A DNA stretch of 64,000 nucleotides from Tenrec ecaudatus (taxonomy: Eukaryota; Chordata; Mammalia; Afrosoricida; Tenrecidae), in assembly GCF_050624435.1 (NCBI RefSeq), contig NC_134539.1:147036025-147100024 (forward strand), in the 5' to 3' direction. Below are positions 22,765 to 35,695 of this stretch, piece by piece. The notes beneath the pieces were generated by a model. That model did no database searches. It saw only the letters and a program-made list of their open reading frames with translations, and was not told where the DNA came from. Within the stretch, counting starts at the first letter, position 1. Each line of letters starts with the position of its first letter. Made by a program: the position numbers and the translations under genes.

Positions 22765-22945
22765 CTCTCTATAAGTCAGTGTTGCCTCCATGGCAGTGAG
22801 TTAAAAAAAAAAAAGATTATTAGTGAGGAAAAGGAGGCATTCTACTCCTGTAAAGAGTTACGGGGTTGGAAATCCAAAGGGGCAGTCTTACCCTGCCTGA
22901 TAGGGTCACCATGAGTCAAACAGACTCTATGACAGTGAGTTTGTT
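22765..22945 (+). mobile_element. AfroSINE, 3' part
   Basis: Preceded by an A-run, with 'ggaaatccaaaggggcagt' and the tail 'ggtcaccatgagtcaaacag'. Confidence 0.6.
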
Positions 22946-23128
22946 TATTTTCTTTTTGAGTTTACCTTGAGATTAAGGAGCTTTGGTGGCACAAAGGTTA
23001 AGCACTCATCTGGTGATGAAAAGGTAAGGGCTCAAAATCATGCATATATATGTAGGTACATTGTGTTTTTCTGGAAAGAAAATCTTGTGTGTATAAAGCA
23101 TTTAAATTCTATTGCCAATGCTCTATAC

Positions 23129-23326
23129 CAGTGGTTCTCAACCTTCCTAATGCCACGACGCTCTAATACAGTTCCTCATGTTGTGGTGACCATCCCCCCC
23201 AACCGTAAAATTATTTTTGTTGCTACTTGATCATTGTAATTTTGCTACTGTTATGAATCGGGCGACCCCTGTGAAACAGTTGTTCGACCCCCAAAGGGGT
23301 CGCGACCCCCAGGTTGAGAACCGCTG
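23129..23326. mobile_element. SPIN-type nonautonomous hAT element, copy 2
   Basis: 198 bp. Ends cagtggttctcaacct and aggttgagaaccgctg are an exact or near-exact inverted repeat. Flanks ctctatac and gtctatct share TCTAT. The sub-terminal palindrome 'gacccccaaaggggtcgcga' is well preserved. It sits about 30 bp from the donor of exon 21. Confidence 0.92.
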
Positions 23327-23357
23327 GTCTATCTATGCCTTTTACTCTCACTCTTAC

Positions 23358-23465
23358 TTTGTAATCACTGATGCTGCTCATGCCAATGTTAGGAGACATG
23401 CCGTTTGCGAAGAACACCAATAGTATGGACCAATTCAGAAGACCAATTCCGATCAGTAAGTCATC
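23358..23465 (-). CDS. ABCA10: ABCA10 visible exon 21: TM8
   Basis: Residues 980-1015: DDLLIGIGLLNWSILLVFFA (TM8), then NGMSPNIGMSSISDYK. 'GMSSISDYK' is the conserved loop after TM8. Acceptor aactttcag, donor gtaaga; phase 0 at both ends. A SPIN element sits about 30 bp beyond the donor. Confidence 0.96.
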
Positions 23466-23469
23466 CTGA

Positions 23470-24177
23470 AAGTTAAAAAAAGAATCTATAAGCTACTGAT
23501 ATGGTTACATATCATCCAACCAAGCATAAACCTTTGTGAGCCTAAGGCAGCCATTGGCATTTCTATCCTCATGGGTAAGTATAATTAGTTTTGCTCAGTA
23601 CTGTATAGATCTCCCCATGTCATCTTCAAACATGTGCTTTAGCTGTTTCCAAGGGTTCAGTCAGGAACTTGGAAGATGCACTCCCGTTTGAGGCCGACTC
23701 ACCATCCAGGTGTTTTGGCCATTGCCTACATTCTGATGGAAAGTAGTGGACAAGGTGTTCAGTGTTAAGAGTTCTTTTTGTGGGTGCATTTTCTTATCTT
23801 ATGACTTTCTTGTGCTTTCTCATGTACCCTATGGATTTTATATATAGCCCATCTGTGTGTATCACGTTACTGGAAATGTTAGGAAAATAGTATAACTATA
23901 AGCCGAGCACCTGCTAATAACCAGTGTCTATTGCTGTTAGATGCTTGGTTAGCCTGGCTTCCTAATAAACAGCTTTTCTCTTTCTCTGTTTCACTTGGTT
24001 ATTCATGGGTCAGATCACTCCTGGGCAGGAACCCAGCTCTTGGGCAACGCAGTAAAAAACCCAGAAGCAAACAGAGGACCAGATATGTCTGATGCCTTCA
24101 TGGCCGGTTTCCTCCCCAGGAAAAACGTGATTTCAAAAGTTAGAGTCATAAGAGTAGGCAAGCATGTTTCAAGGAAG
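23470..24177. other. Intron between exons 20 and 21, left part
   Basis: No exon or clear repeat recognised in this stretch. Confidence 0.35.
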
Positions 24178-24330
24178 AAGTCCTGGTGGGTAGCACAGTG
24201 GCTAAAGAGTTCAGCTATTGACTGAAAGGTCTTCTGTAAAGATGGCTGCCATGGGAACTCTGTGAGGCATCCTCTGTTGACCTTCAGGCTCCCTGCGTGG
24301 TGGAATGGACCCCATAGGGTGTAGGGTTGG
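24178..24330 (+). mobile_element. AfroSINE, 5' part
   Basis: The head 'gtcctggtgggtagcacagt ggctaaagagttcagc' is clear; the rest diverges. Confidence 0.5.
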
Positions 24331-24604
24331 AGTTTTGATATGTTTCAATACTTGAAGGGCACGAGCAGCTTCTATTTCACATTTGCGCCGAGATGAATGG
24401 TGGGACGAAGACAAAAGCCCTTTGGACGCAACGGTGCTCATCTTTGAAACACTGAACGAAGCTGTCATTCATGACAGTCTCCTGTTTCAGAGTTAAGTGG
24501 ATTGTAGATACCAAACACTAAATCAAAGTTGGTTCCAACTGCCCAATTGAAATATTTCTAAAATTCTAAGAGCAGTATTTTAGCCGGGAAAGAGTATTTC
24601 TTCT

Positions 24605-24752
24605 TCTCTGTGTTGTAGAGGGCAGGAGAAAGACGAGGCCGTCTATTCATCTAAAGATGTGTAGCCTGGAGATCCTGATGCAGCAGTTCGACTCTGTCCA
24701 TTAGGGTCACTGTGAGTTGGAACCAACTCAATAGCAGTGAGATATTTGGGGT
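24605..24752 (+). mobile_element. AfroSINE, 3' part, first of a pair
   Basis: Tail 'ggtcactgtgagttggaacc aactcaatagcagtgag', one of the cleanest SINE tails here. Another copy follows directly. Confidence 0.7.
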
Positions 24753-24767
24753 TGATCATGTAAATGA

Positions 24768-24935
24768 AACCTCTCCGATGGCACAGTTTGAACCCACTAG
24801 ATTCTCTGTGGGAGAAAATGGTAGCCGTCTGCCTTTATAAATATTCCAGGCGTGTAGACCCTATGGGAAACATCTACTATGTCCTCTGGAATCACGATGA
24901 GGCAGAATCAAGCAATGGACTGGTTTTGGTAATTG
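24768..24935 (+). mobile_element. AfroSINE, second of a pair
   Basis: 'gtttgaacccactagattct' then 'aatcacgatgaggcagaatc'. The head is shortened. Confidence 0.65.
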
Positions 24936-25349
24936 TATCATAAAGATAGGCATGTGCCACACTTGAGCATCAGAGAGCTTTGCTACTTAGAAATACATCA
25001 CTTTACTTCACTTGCAAGGAATTAAAATCAGAATACTAATGTCTGATTGTGGCATTTTCTAGTAAAATCCTATTCTTCACAGTTTCTATTCATGTTTTTG
25101 GCAGCAGCCATTTATAAAATTTCCCCCTGTTTTGTCTACCACAATGTAAAATATTTGTTAGTAATCATTTGAAGTCCAAAGCAGATTTATTAAAAATTGT
25201 ATCTGATGAAATATTATGCCCTGCTTCCCAAGATGTTAAATATTAAAAGAATCAATAATACACTACAAAATTTGAAATAATAATAGAGAAATTCTTTATA
25301 ACAGTGAAAAAATGACAATTTTAGAGTTGGGTAATATATTCTCTACTGG

Positions 25350-25411
25350 ATATATATATATGTGTGTATGTATACATATGCATATGCACACATATACATA
25401 TATATACACAT
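25350..25411. repeat. TA/TG simple repeat
   Basis: Alternating TATA, TGTG and CATA blocks; a similar block flanks the SINE on the other side at 25,575-25,625. Confidence 0.75.
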
Positions 25412-25575
25412 GTGTTGGGCTGTGATCTACATGCTTGACGGTTTGAAACCACCAGCAATTCCGTGGGAGAAAGACTGGGTTTCTACACCCATAACTGATT
25501 ATCAGGAGTCTCAGTAATGCACAGGTGAGTCTATGAGTCAGCATTGACTCCCTGGCGGTGAGTTTGGTTTATATA
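25412..25575 (+). mobile_element. AfroSINE inside a TA/TG repeat
   Basis: 'gacggtttgaaaccaccagc' and 'tatgagtcagcattgactcc'. The same TA/TG repeat on both sides suggests insertion into a microsatellite. Confidence 0.7.
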
Positions 25576-25980
25576 TATCTACACCTATATCAATTGATAT
25601 ATATGTATATATGTGTATATATATTCTTCACAAGTGCTTCTTAGAAAGTAAGAGGTAGATTTAATGTACTAAAGGATGGAGGTTAATTACATATTGCTAA
25701 ATTTCCCACGAAAAATTTAAATTTAAAAAAACACACATACATCTTTGTTCTTAACACTTAGGAAAACCCAAGAATGCTCATAATAACCCTATAAAATAGA
25801 CAGTATTATCCCCCCCCCCTTTACAGATGAGGAAATTTAGGCAAAAAGTGACTAACACACTTGTTAAAAAGTGACATAAGCATGAAATCAAGACTAGACA
25901 ATCTCAGGTCATGGGCTCCAGTGATCTCATGCTTTGTGTTTTGCTACATTGCCTCTTATATAACTCATTCCTATACTTAC

Positions 25981-26118
25981 TTGAATAAATGATCTTCCCT
26001 TTGTTTGGATATGCCCGGTAGAGTTAAAAATTCCAAGAAGGGCATTGCTAACAATTCCCATCAGAACAGGAAAACAATTTAATCTCTTGGTGTGACATGC
26101 AACTGAGAATCTGTAATC
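25981..26118 (-). CDS. ABCA10: ABCA10 visible exon 20: extracellular domain 2
   Basis: Residues 934-979: DYRFSVACHTKRLNCFPVLM, GIVSNALLGIFNSTGHIQTK and GRSFIQ. The paired cysteines (AC.., NCFP) are conserved in the group. Acceptor gatttttttag, donor gtaagt; phase 0 at both ends. Confidence 0.96.
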
Positions 26119-26826
26119 CTAAAAAAATCCAAAAATGAACATGTAAATATAAATCCCGAATTCTTAAGAAGTGACAGGTAACTTATTGTGATAGTGGATC
26201 TAAGGTGAAAAAAAGATTAATCCTATTTCTTTGACATCTTGCCTTTTAAAATTGGTATAGGAGTGGATTATTCTTATAATTTAAGTCATTGGATTTGCAT
26301 GTGAAATAGATGAACATTCACTAACATAGAAGATTTCAAAGTTTTCCATGTCATGTGACATAGTTACCGAGTTCATGTAATACGATTCCAGTTTAGAACG
26401 TGTCTTTTACAACTTTAAATATGGAACCATTTTCTCTGTAGTGAGTTTGTGGTCTATGTGAGAAAATAATAGAGAATATTGACCAAAGTATTAACTGGTA
26501 CCAGAAATATAATATAAAAGAAAGGGATGAGATTATAGAAAGAATTTCACTTTCTATATTGTACACCCTAAAAATGTTTGCATTCTCCTATTAACCTGCA
26601 TTATTTCCATAACAAATAAAACCACCAATAAAATTGTTCCATTAAGATGTAACTGCAGATGGAAAGCCTTGAACAGATTAACATTTCATACATAACTCAC
26701 AAGGGTCCAGGTCGCTTTCTGGGTGGTGCACGTGATGCATAGTTGAGTTGTCTTTGTGCTGTTTCAAAACACTGGAATGTGTTAAAAAGCCACACAGGAG
26801 ACAAAAGCACCAGGAAGTAAACATAC

Positions 26827-26960
26827 CCTCTCATCACCAGACACGATGATGGCTCCATTGTAGGAAGGATCGTCTGAGCCATTTCTGTTTCTAAAGTCAT
26901 CTACTTCCAAAGTGATGTTCTGATGCTTGATGGAACTCACCAAGTCTTCGATGTTTGATC
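26827..26960 (-). CDS. ABCA10: ABCA10 visible exon 19: extracellular domain 2
   Basis: Residues 889-933: GSNIEDLVSSIKHQNITLEV, then DDFRNRNGSDDPSYNGAIIV. It carries N-glycosylation sequons (NIT, NGS) and the family block 'RNGxDDPSYNGAI'. Acceptor gactgcactag, donor gtatgt; it ends in phase 0. Confidence 0.97.
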
Positions 26961-27321
26961 CTAGTGCAGTCAGTACAGGAAAGAAGTTAAAACAAGATCA
27001 ATGTCAAACTTTCAAAGAACAGTGTCCAATCTTGTTAAGGAACACCCAGAAAAGTGTGTTAATGACCCTCATCCTCTTTGAGGATGATATTTATGTAATG
27101 TTAGGGGACTGCTCTCCAAGTCACAATATTCATTGTAACAGACTCATTTACTTAAGTACATAAATTCTTAGCTAATTGCCATAAGCTAAGAGATTTTATT
27201 CATGTTGGGTGAGATTGTAGTTCACACAGAACTAAGTCTCCTTACTTGCAAATTTTATAAACTTTCTAGAACCCTGTAATGCTTGTAATGATCAAGGACA
27301 TGAAAAAGTCCTACTTCTCAC

Positions 27322-27488
27322 CTGTGTTATTGATGATCAATAGGCTGGTAAGTGGAGCCCGTGGAAGTTGTTCCAGAGAAAGGAAATACTTACTGGGTAA
27401 ATATTCCCAAAATTTATTTGGTTCATATATTTTATGAACTATGTTTTCCAAAATGATAGGGATAAACCCCATACAAAATAACAGTAAC
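27322..27488 (-). CDS. ABCA10: ABCA10 visible exon 18: TM7 and extracellular domain 2
   Basis: Residues 833-889: LLLFCMGFIPIILENIVHKI (TM7), then YFLSLEQLPRAPLTSLLIIN of extracellular domain 2. 'LSLEQ' and 'FIPIILE' are ABCA10-type residues; ABCA8 and ABCA9 have 'PGQQP'. Acceptor ctttttatttag, donor gtgaga. Confidence 0.97.
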
Positions 27489-28573
27489 CTAAATAAAAGA
27501 AAATTTAAATCAGAAGCAAATACAATTTCCCTTTGATTATGTAGGTCATTAACGTGCTTCATTAACTGCCAGTTCCTGGAAATCGTGCACATGCTTCTGA
27601 GTTCAGTAACATCAAATTTCAAGATTACTCAGGAAATGAGCTTAAGCTTCTATTAAAATTGCACAAGTTTGCAAAGTGCCCAAGACAACAGCGCTTTAGA
27701 GGCAAGGCGGACTCCAGGGACACAGCTTGTGGGTGTGACAGTTCACTAGGACAACATGTGAAAGACCGTATCTGGCTTCATGAACTTCCAGGACTCTCAA
27801 ACTGCCTGGTTGCCTACTCTTGATGGGAAAGGCCTCTATTTAAGTGTGCTGTCCAACTTGGAAGGTGCACATTCAAAGAGTAAAAGTTGAACTTCCACCA
27901 GCTGTTGTGGTCATCTATGTATATTTTCATTTCCATGAAATTAGAATTGATAATTAATATACTGTTTAGGATGCTATTTTCATATTTTGGAATTCATTTC
28001 CAAAGTCAAAGTGGGAAGAAAACACTTCCTGTTTGCCTACTAAGCTTGTGAGTCCTCCTAGCTTGACAATGATTATTTATACTTAAATCTCAACAAACAC
28101 CTGGCAATGTAAAGTCTCAACAAAGCACCAACTCCACCTCCTTCCCCTCCATCTCAGCTTCATATTTCCTGCAGGAAAAGCAGAACTCATCACATAGTAA
28201 TTTGGCTGTGTGAAAGGAAGAACAGGTGGTAGGAAGACGAGAGAGAGAGAGGAAGGGATGAGTGAAGGGAGAGAGAGTCGGAGGGACTAAGAAATCCACA
28301 GAGGCACCTATCCCCCCAGCTGTCTTGCTTTTGTCAAAGTCTATTCTCCATTGCGCTGAATGCAGTCCCCTCCCAGCCTCTCCGGGACCTCGATCAATTC
28401 ATTACTCTCCCTTTCACCCTACACTGTTTCCACCAGCACAGAAGCATGGTGTCCTATCTCTCATGCATAACAAATAATATTTCCTCTGGACTCCACATCT
28501 CCCTCCAACTTCCACTTCCTACTTTCCTCTAAAGTCAGCTCCCTCCAGATTTGTCTTTCAGTAAACCTTAATC
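27489..28573. other. Intron 17, right of exon 18
   Basis: No exon seen. A GA-rich stretch occurs near 28,237-28,275. It ends at the target duplication of the next element. Confidence 0.4.
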
Positions 28574-29514
28574 AAAAGTTCGACTTTCTTTTAAACAATT
28601 TATTAGGGGCTCATACAACTCTTATCACAGTCCATACATATACATACATCAATTGTATAAAGCACATCCATACATTCCCTGCCCCAATCATTCTCAAAGC
28701 ATTTGCTCTCCACTTAAGCCCTTTGCATCAGGTCCTCTTTTTCCCCCCTCCCTCCCCTCTCCCCCCTCCCTTATGTGCCCTTGGTAATTTATACATCGTT
28801 ATTTTGTCATATCTTGCCCTATCCAGAGTCTCCCTTCCCCCCCTTCTCTGCTGTCCCTCTCCCAGGGAAGAGGTCACATGTGGATCCTTGTAATCAGTTC
28901 CCCCTTTCCAACCCACTCACCCTCCACTCTCCCAGCATCGCCCCTCACACCCTTGGTCCAGAAGGTATCATCCACCCTGAATTCCCTGTGCCTCCAGCCC
29001 CCATATGCACCAGTGTGCAACCTCTGCCCTATCCAGTCCTGCAAGGTAGAATTTGGATCATGGTAGTTGGCGGGAGGAAGCATCCAGGATCTGGGGGAAA
29101 GCTGTGTTCTTCATCGGTACTACCTCGCACCCTAATTAACCCATCTCCTCTCCTAAACCCCTCTATGAGAGGATCTCCATTGGCCAACACTTGGGCCTTG
29201 GGTCTCCACTCTGCACTTCCCCCTTCATTTAATATATATATATACATACACACACATATATCTTTTTTTTTTTGCATGATGCCTTATACCTGGTCCCTTG
29301 GCACCTCGTGATCGCACTGGCCGGTGTGCTTCTATCATTGACTGCACACTTCCATGATAAGATCGCTGAAGACAAATGGGTGCATAAGCAAATGTGGTGA
29401 AGAAAGCTGATGGTGCCTGGCTATCAAAAGAGATAGTGTCTGGGGTCTTAAAGGCTTGAAGGCGAACAAGCGGCCATCTAGCTCAGAAGCAAAAAAGCCA
29501 AAAGTTTTACTTTT
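28574..29514 (-). mobile_element. LINE-type retroposon 3' end with 5' inversion and target duplication
   Basis: The main part (about 28,589-29,335) is in minus orientation and has the family 3' end (complement of 'tgtatgagcccctaataaa'). The 5' part (about 29,340-29,499) is plus-oriented. Flanks aaaagttcgactttc (28,574) and aaaagttttactttt (29,500) agree at 12 of 15 positions. This is the twin-priming structure of LINE-1 insertions. Confidence 0.75.
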
Positions 29515-29983
29515 TGATAACACCTACAATAAATTTCTGTTGGCAAACCCAGAGTGCACTTTTGGTTCTGAATTGTTAATCTCCTCCTTAAAATTTTTTA
29601 AAATTTAAACCGTCTCTTACCGTATATATTGCCTTCCTTTCACCCAAGTTAGCAGCTGTCTACCATCTTCTACCTAATGACTTCAGCTTTATCACACATT
29701 TCTAACCTTACCTTAGCTCCAGGGTGACCATTTTTATTAGGCCAGCCCTGACCACAGGATTTAATAATGCACCCCAAACCCAACAGCCCTTTTTAGTATA
29801 ATGTACTCTAAATTTTATCAAGTTTTTCTATTGTATCCCTTCTTTTGTGCCTTTGGTGGTTGCTGGCTAACAAATCACATGGGACAGTGCCTGCCGCATA
29901 GCAGGCTTCAATAAGGATTTGTGACATAGTGCCATTTATAAGTATGTAGGAATTAAACAGATGTAAAGTCACCTGGTACTTAC

Positions 29984-30182
29984 AAGGACAAAAGAACTTT
30001 CCTGCTGTGCCGTAACTTTAAGAAATGAAGCTTGGCGACAGCACAGATCTGCCTTCTCCAGAGCGCTCCATCACTGACGGCTTTTTGCATTTCAGGAAAA
30101 GAACACAGACCCTGCTGTACTTCAGATGCGTTTTCAGGATCTCTTGCCACATCTATTGTTTCTTGTTTCCAAATGCCAAAGT
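29984..30182 (-). CDS. ABCA10: ABCA10 visible exon 17: linker before TM7
   Basis: Residues 767-833. A variable linker (DFGIWKQETIDVARDPENAS) is followed by the conserved GALWRRQICAVAKLHFLKLR, which enters TM7 as RKVLLSL. Acceptor tgtgattacag, donor gtaagt; it ends in phase 2. Confidence 0.96.
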
Positions 30183-30675
30183 CTGTAATCACATTATCAT
30201 CAGCTAAGTTACTTACACTCTCTCTTCGGAAACTTTACAGACAACATTAGAACATTTGTGACAATACTTCTGACAACTTAACATATGGATGCCCATGAAT
30301 TTTATATTCAAAATCTTTTCTTCTAAGAGCATAGTGGATGCAATCCAATGAGTAAATTAAAGCGTGAGAATTGTTTAGGCTTCTTGGGAAGCATTTATAC
30401 ATTCGGATCCGCAGCAGCAGATCTTCACTAGGGATTTGTTTTCTTGCAATTTTTTTTGGCAGAGTAAGTTTATATGAAGCAGAAGGATAAACTTGTGGCA
30501 CAGAGTTTGTAGGACGTCTCCTGTGGTGGGAATCTTGTTCACACGAGTAGTTCACCACTATGCCTGACGTCCGAGTGACTAGATTGAGAATGGGCTGTGT
30601 TAGGTGGTGGAAAGTCCACAAAACCCCTCCTGTTGGAATCCCACATATACCACTCATTACCAGGGGGGTTTAGCT

Positions 30676-30870
30676 CAGCAGTTCTCAACCTGTGGGTTGC
30701 AACCCCGTTGGGGGTCAAACGACCCTTTCACAGGGGTCGCCCGATTCATAAAAGTAGCAAAATGACAGTGATGATGCAGCAATGAAAATAATTATATGGT
30801 TGGAGGGGGGGGGTCATACAACATGAGGAACTGTATTGAGTTACGACATTAGGAAGGTCAAGAACCACTG
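30676..30870. mobile_element. SPIN-type nonautonomous hAT element, copy 3
   Basis: 195 bp, opposite orientation to copies 1 and 2 by its internal sequence. Ends cagcagttctcaacct and aggtcaagaaccactg. Flanking 8-mers gtttagct and ctttagct agree at 7 of 8 positions. Confidence 0.92.
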
Positions 30871-30874
30871 CTTT

Positions 30875-31429
30875 AGCTCATCATTCAACTTCTATGCATC
30901 TTGGTTGGCTCACGTCATCAGGAAGTTATGGAAGTGGAGAACAACATGATCTAATGATGGAGCACTGTGGTTGGCACATTTGTAGGCACCTGAATCTTCT
31001 CGTTCCAGAGTAAGCCCAATAAGGAGAAGATCTGGCTTTATTGCCTGCTATTAATACATCAATAAGAATTTGTGAATTAGCTAAGAGGAAGCACATTTTA
31101 CTAGGAAATGGCGTGGAAGAGACAAGGCCAGAATTCATGGCACTAGCAGACAGCTCAAAGAGTTGTGGATGCTAAAGGACGGAGATATCATTACAAGGTG
31201 AGCAACTAGCTCTGCAGTGGAAGTACATATATGTCATAAGGTACATTGCCTAGCACCAAGTCTGATAGTGTTAAACAGAAAGTAATTATGAGACCTTATA
31301 AGGTAGACAACCATTTTGCATCAAATACCTGTTCCAGGCAGAAGCCCACATAAAAAATGTATAAATGTGAAATCGTACATGGTCACTTTTGTTCTTGTTA
31401 ACTTTTATGTAAGATACAAGTTTTGATAC
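30875..31429. other. Intron 16
   Basis: Diverged sequence with 'gcacatttgtaggcacctga' type RTE-like phrases around 30,900-31,190. I could not assign it confidently. Confidence 0.3.
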
Positions 31430-31549
31430 CTGGTTCAGCAATTGTTGATATTCCTTCTAGATTTAAGAATACTTCAGTCAGAGTTGTCATGGAAACGCCG
31501 TAACTCATTATGTCCTGCCCAGAACACTTATCAAGGTCATTGTAAAGGT
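31430..31549 (-). CDS. ABCA10: ABCA10 visible exon 16: NBD1 regulatory tail
   Basis: Residues 727-767: [20 protein letters not shown], then [20 protein letters not shown]. The '[11 protein letters not shown]' motif matches ABCA10, which has NLEG where ABCA8 and ABCA9 have KLEG. Acceptor ctgttttttag, donor gtatca. Confidence 0.96.
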
Positions 31550-32526
31550 CTAAAAAACAGAAAACAGATCGATGTTATGAAAATCACTATTCTAAAAATG
31601 CTAGTTTATAAAGATGACTCAGCACAAATAAATCTAAAATAGTTTCATACTATGGCTGCCACCATAATCCAAGGAAATATTTTCCATAGGATGTTCTCAG
31701 GGTGGAATACTATGCATCCCTAAAAAACAACGATGAAACTTAAACACCTCATAACGTGGACAAATTTAGATAACATCATGCTTAGCAAAATTAGTTAATC
31801 TCATGAAGAAAAATAAGACCTTTTTTTTTTTTTTAACAATCAAGACAAATGGTTTCTACACCAAAGGAAGCAGCTTTTGAAGGTCACAGGGAAGCTGGGG
31901 AGAGGGAATGGGAAGGGAGAGAGCGGGAGAGAAAGAAAATAAACTTTAAAAAGAAATGAATCAAGCTTATTATATTTATCTCTATTTTGTCTATTAAGTT
32001 GTCTATTTTCTTGAACTATTATGACTCTGTGTGCATTCATGTAATTTTCTCTTATGTATCTATTTGAATACTCATTAGGCCTGAATGAATTCTATCTGCT
32101 TCACTATTTTTCTCTCCTTTTACTGAGAATATTACTTTAAAATAAAAACATAACCAAAAAAATCTAGAAGTGTCTACACGTATTTTAACATATAAGGTCT
32201 TACACGTTAAAACTCTGTGATTCAGGGGGTGGGACTATGGAAAGAGATTTCGAAGCATCATTTGATACAGACAAATGAGCTAAATCTGCTTTTCATGATG
32301 AACTACATTCCTGGGCATTTTTAATGGAGCCAACATTAAAACCACATGTCTGGTAATACGATTTATTATCTTGGAAAGAAAAGCAGGCTACTTATAATTA
32401 AATACTTTCATTTATATAGGTGTTAAAATCCAACTTATGAAACAAGCGAAAACACAATCAGTGTATATATGGATTCTCAGAAGTACTGTAGGTGACACAA
32501 TACCAGGCCCCAGGGAGCATTTGTGG
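31550..32526. other. Intron 15, AT-rich part
   Basis: Contains a T12-15 run near 31,822. No exon recognised. Confidence 0.4.
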
Positions 32527-32855
32527 AGCACAGTCACGGACCCTCAGGGCTGGGCTGAGAAAGACTGGGCCTGGACTCTCTGTCAAGTTCAATGTCACAC
32601 AGTCACGGGTGCTCAGCGGTATTCTGTGTGATCATGCTCCTAGGGCCTCAGCAATGTGTGTGTGATGTAATCCCGTATCTTCAGTGCTTCCCTGTGTGAT
32701 GTAATCAGAGACCCTTGAAGTGTGAGAGCCTGGTCAAGGACTCAGTGGCCTGTTATGTGCTGTGTGACACAAACATGGGCCCTCAGGAGCAGTGTGCAAG
32801 AGCATGACCAGAGGCCCTCAGTGAGGTTCTATGTGAGGTCAGTCATGACACCTTA
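32527..32855. repeat. Degenerate minisatellite, about 34-bp unit
   Basis: The phrase 'tgtgtgat..aatc/catg' recurs with starts at 32,625, 32,659, 32,693 and 32,761 (34, 34 and 68 apart). Related units lie at 32,529, 32,598, 32,793 and about 32,831. Each unit also carries a CCTCAG-like core. It lies in the intron just past exon 15. Confidence 0.7.
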
Positions 32856-32921
32856 GTTGCATCTCCATAGACATGACCATGGATTCTGAGTTGTGCTCAG
32901 AAGGACCATGCAGTCAATTAC

Positions 32922-33061
32922 CTGGGAACTTGTCTGTGTTTCCCAGGGGCAAGGTATACACAAGTTTCTCTTCACTCTCAGCTCTCAGCTTGGCTTCCGG
33001 GATGTGTTGCTTGATGAGGGAAGTGATCCTCTGCGGGTCGCACGTTTCATTCCTGTGTAAA
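32922..33061 (-). CDS. ABCA10: ABCA10 visible exon 15: NBD1 regulatory tail
   Basis: Residues 680-727: [40 protein letters not shown] and NTDKFP. This is the post-NBD1 regulatory subdomain of ABCA proteins. Acceptor cttctggctcag, donor gtaatt; it ends in phase 1. A 34-bp minisatellite lies just inside the downstream intron. Confidence 0.96.
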
Positions 33062-33738
33062 CTGAGCCAGAAGAGACACGTCTTTTGGATTTGTCAACAC
33101 CAACTCTCATGACAGTGATAGTTTTTTGAGTGAATGGTTAGTGTTCACTGTAGACATATCGGGTGTAGCCTCAGTCATCAGTTTTTATACAATGATCTGT
33201 CCAAATGCCAACTGGGCATCTATTTCTTTGCTCTTTTAGTGGGGAAATATCCACATTACATGCAAACAGCCCAAAGCACAGCGAATGTTCTCTCTGTGTG
33301 AGTATTTACATGAGTGGGAAACCCCACGCACAACTAAGTGAAACACTGCCCAATCCTGCACCATTCCCATGATAATTAATTATATTGTGTGGGCTATTGA
33401 TTACAGATTATCTACTATCCGGTCTTAAACTATAGACCGTTCATTGGCTGCCTTTTGGAAGTAGGTCACTAATCCATTCTTTCCAGTCTGGAAACACTGC
33501 TGAAAACTTGCCAGCATCTTTGCCACACACCATTCTCCATTGGCAACCAGGTTGTGGCTCTCTAGGAGCATGGAATTGAACTCTTATCCTCTCTCGCATG
33601 GAAAGTGAGACTTTTACAGGGAGTTATAGATGATTCACATATGTCCTACATGGACACATACCACATACACACCTCACCAAAACAAGCCCATTGCCATTCT
33701 GGCTAGTGGAGACGATATATTTATAGGGCTGAACTGCT
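33062..33738. other. Intron 14, left part
   Basis: No exon or repeat family recognised. Confidence 0.35.
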
Positions 33739-34228
33739 CCACAAGGTTTTCTTTCTTTCTTTAATCATTTTATTGGGGGCTCTTACAGCTCTTATCACAA
33801 TTCATCTATGGTGTTCAGCACAATTTGTACATATGTTGCCATCATCGTTTTCAAAACATTTAATTTCTATTTGAGGTCTTAGTATCAGCTCATTCCCCAA
33901 CCCCCACTTCCCTTCCCTCATGAACCCATGATAATTTACAAAATTATAATTTTTTTTCACATCCTACACCGACCACTGTCTCTCTTCATCCACTTTTCTG
34001 TTGTTTATCCCCCTGTGAGGGGGTTATATTTGATCATTATGATCAGTTCCCTCTTTTTCCCCACACCTTCCCCTCCTTCTATTGCTAGCTACTCTCATTA
34101 CTGGTCCTGAGGGGTTTATCTGTCCTGGGTTCCCTGTGTTGCAAGTTCTTATCTGTGCAGTGTACATGTTCTGATCTCACCAGATTTATAAGGTAGAATT
34201 GGGATCATGATAGTGGGTGAGAGGAAGC

Positions 34229-35389
<1,161 letters not shown>

Positions 35390-35561
35390 ACTAGAGGAAA
35401 GTTGTATGATTTGCTGGTGCTATACTGCACCCTGATTCACTCATCTCTTCCTTGTGACCCTTCTGTAGGGGTGTGTTCAATTGTATACAAGATGGGCTTT
35501 GGGTTTCCACTCTGCCCTCCTCTTCATTCACATCGATAAAATTTTTTGTTCTGGATCTTCC

Positions 35562-35695
35562 ACAGGGTTTTCTGAGCTGTAATCTTTATGGAAGTAGATT
35601 GCCAGAGCTTCCTTTCAGTGTGTCTTGATGGGTTTGAATCACCAGAGTTTAGATTAGTAGTTGACTGCCAACTGTTTGAGCCACAGAGCTTGAGA
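35562..35695 (-). mobile_element. AfroSINE-like, decayed
   Basis: 'gatgggtttgaatcaccaga' lies between a weak tail and a head on the minus strand. It abuts the compound insertion. Confidence 0.45.

Noticed and set aside
28775-29311. 178-codon plus-strand open frame
   Set aside because: Lies inside the antisense of a retroposon 3' UTR; a similar frame occurs in another copy at 34,484-35,050. No protein features.
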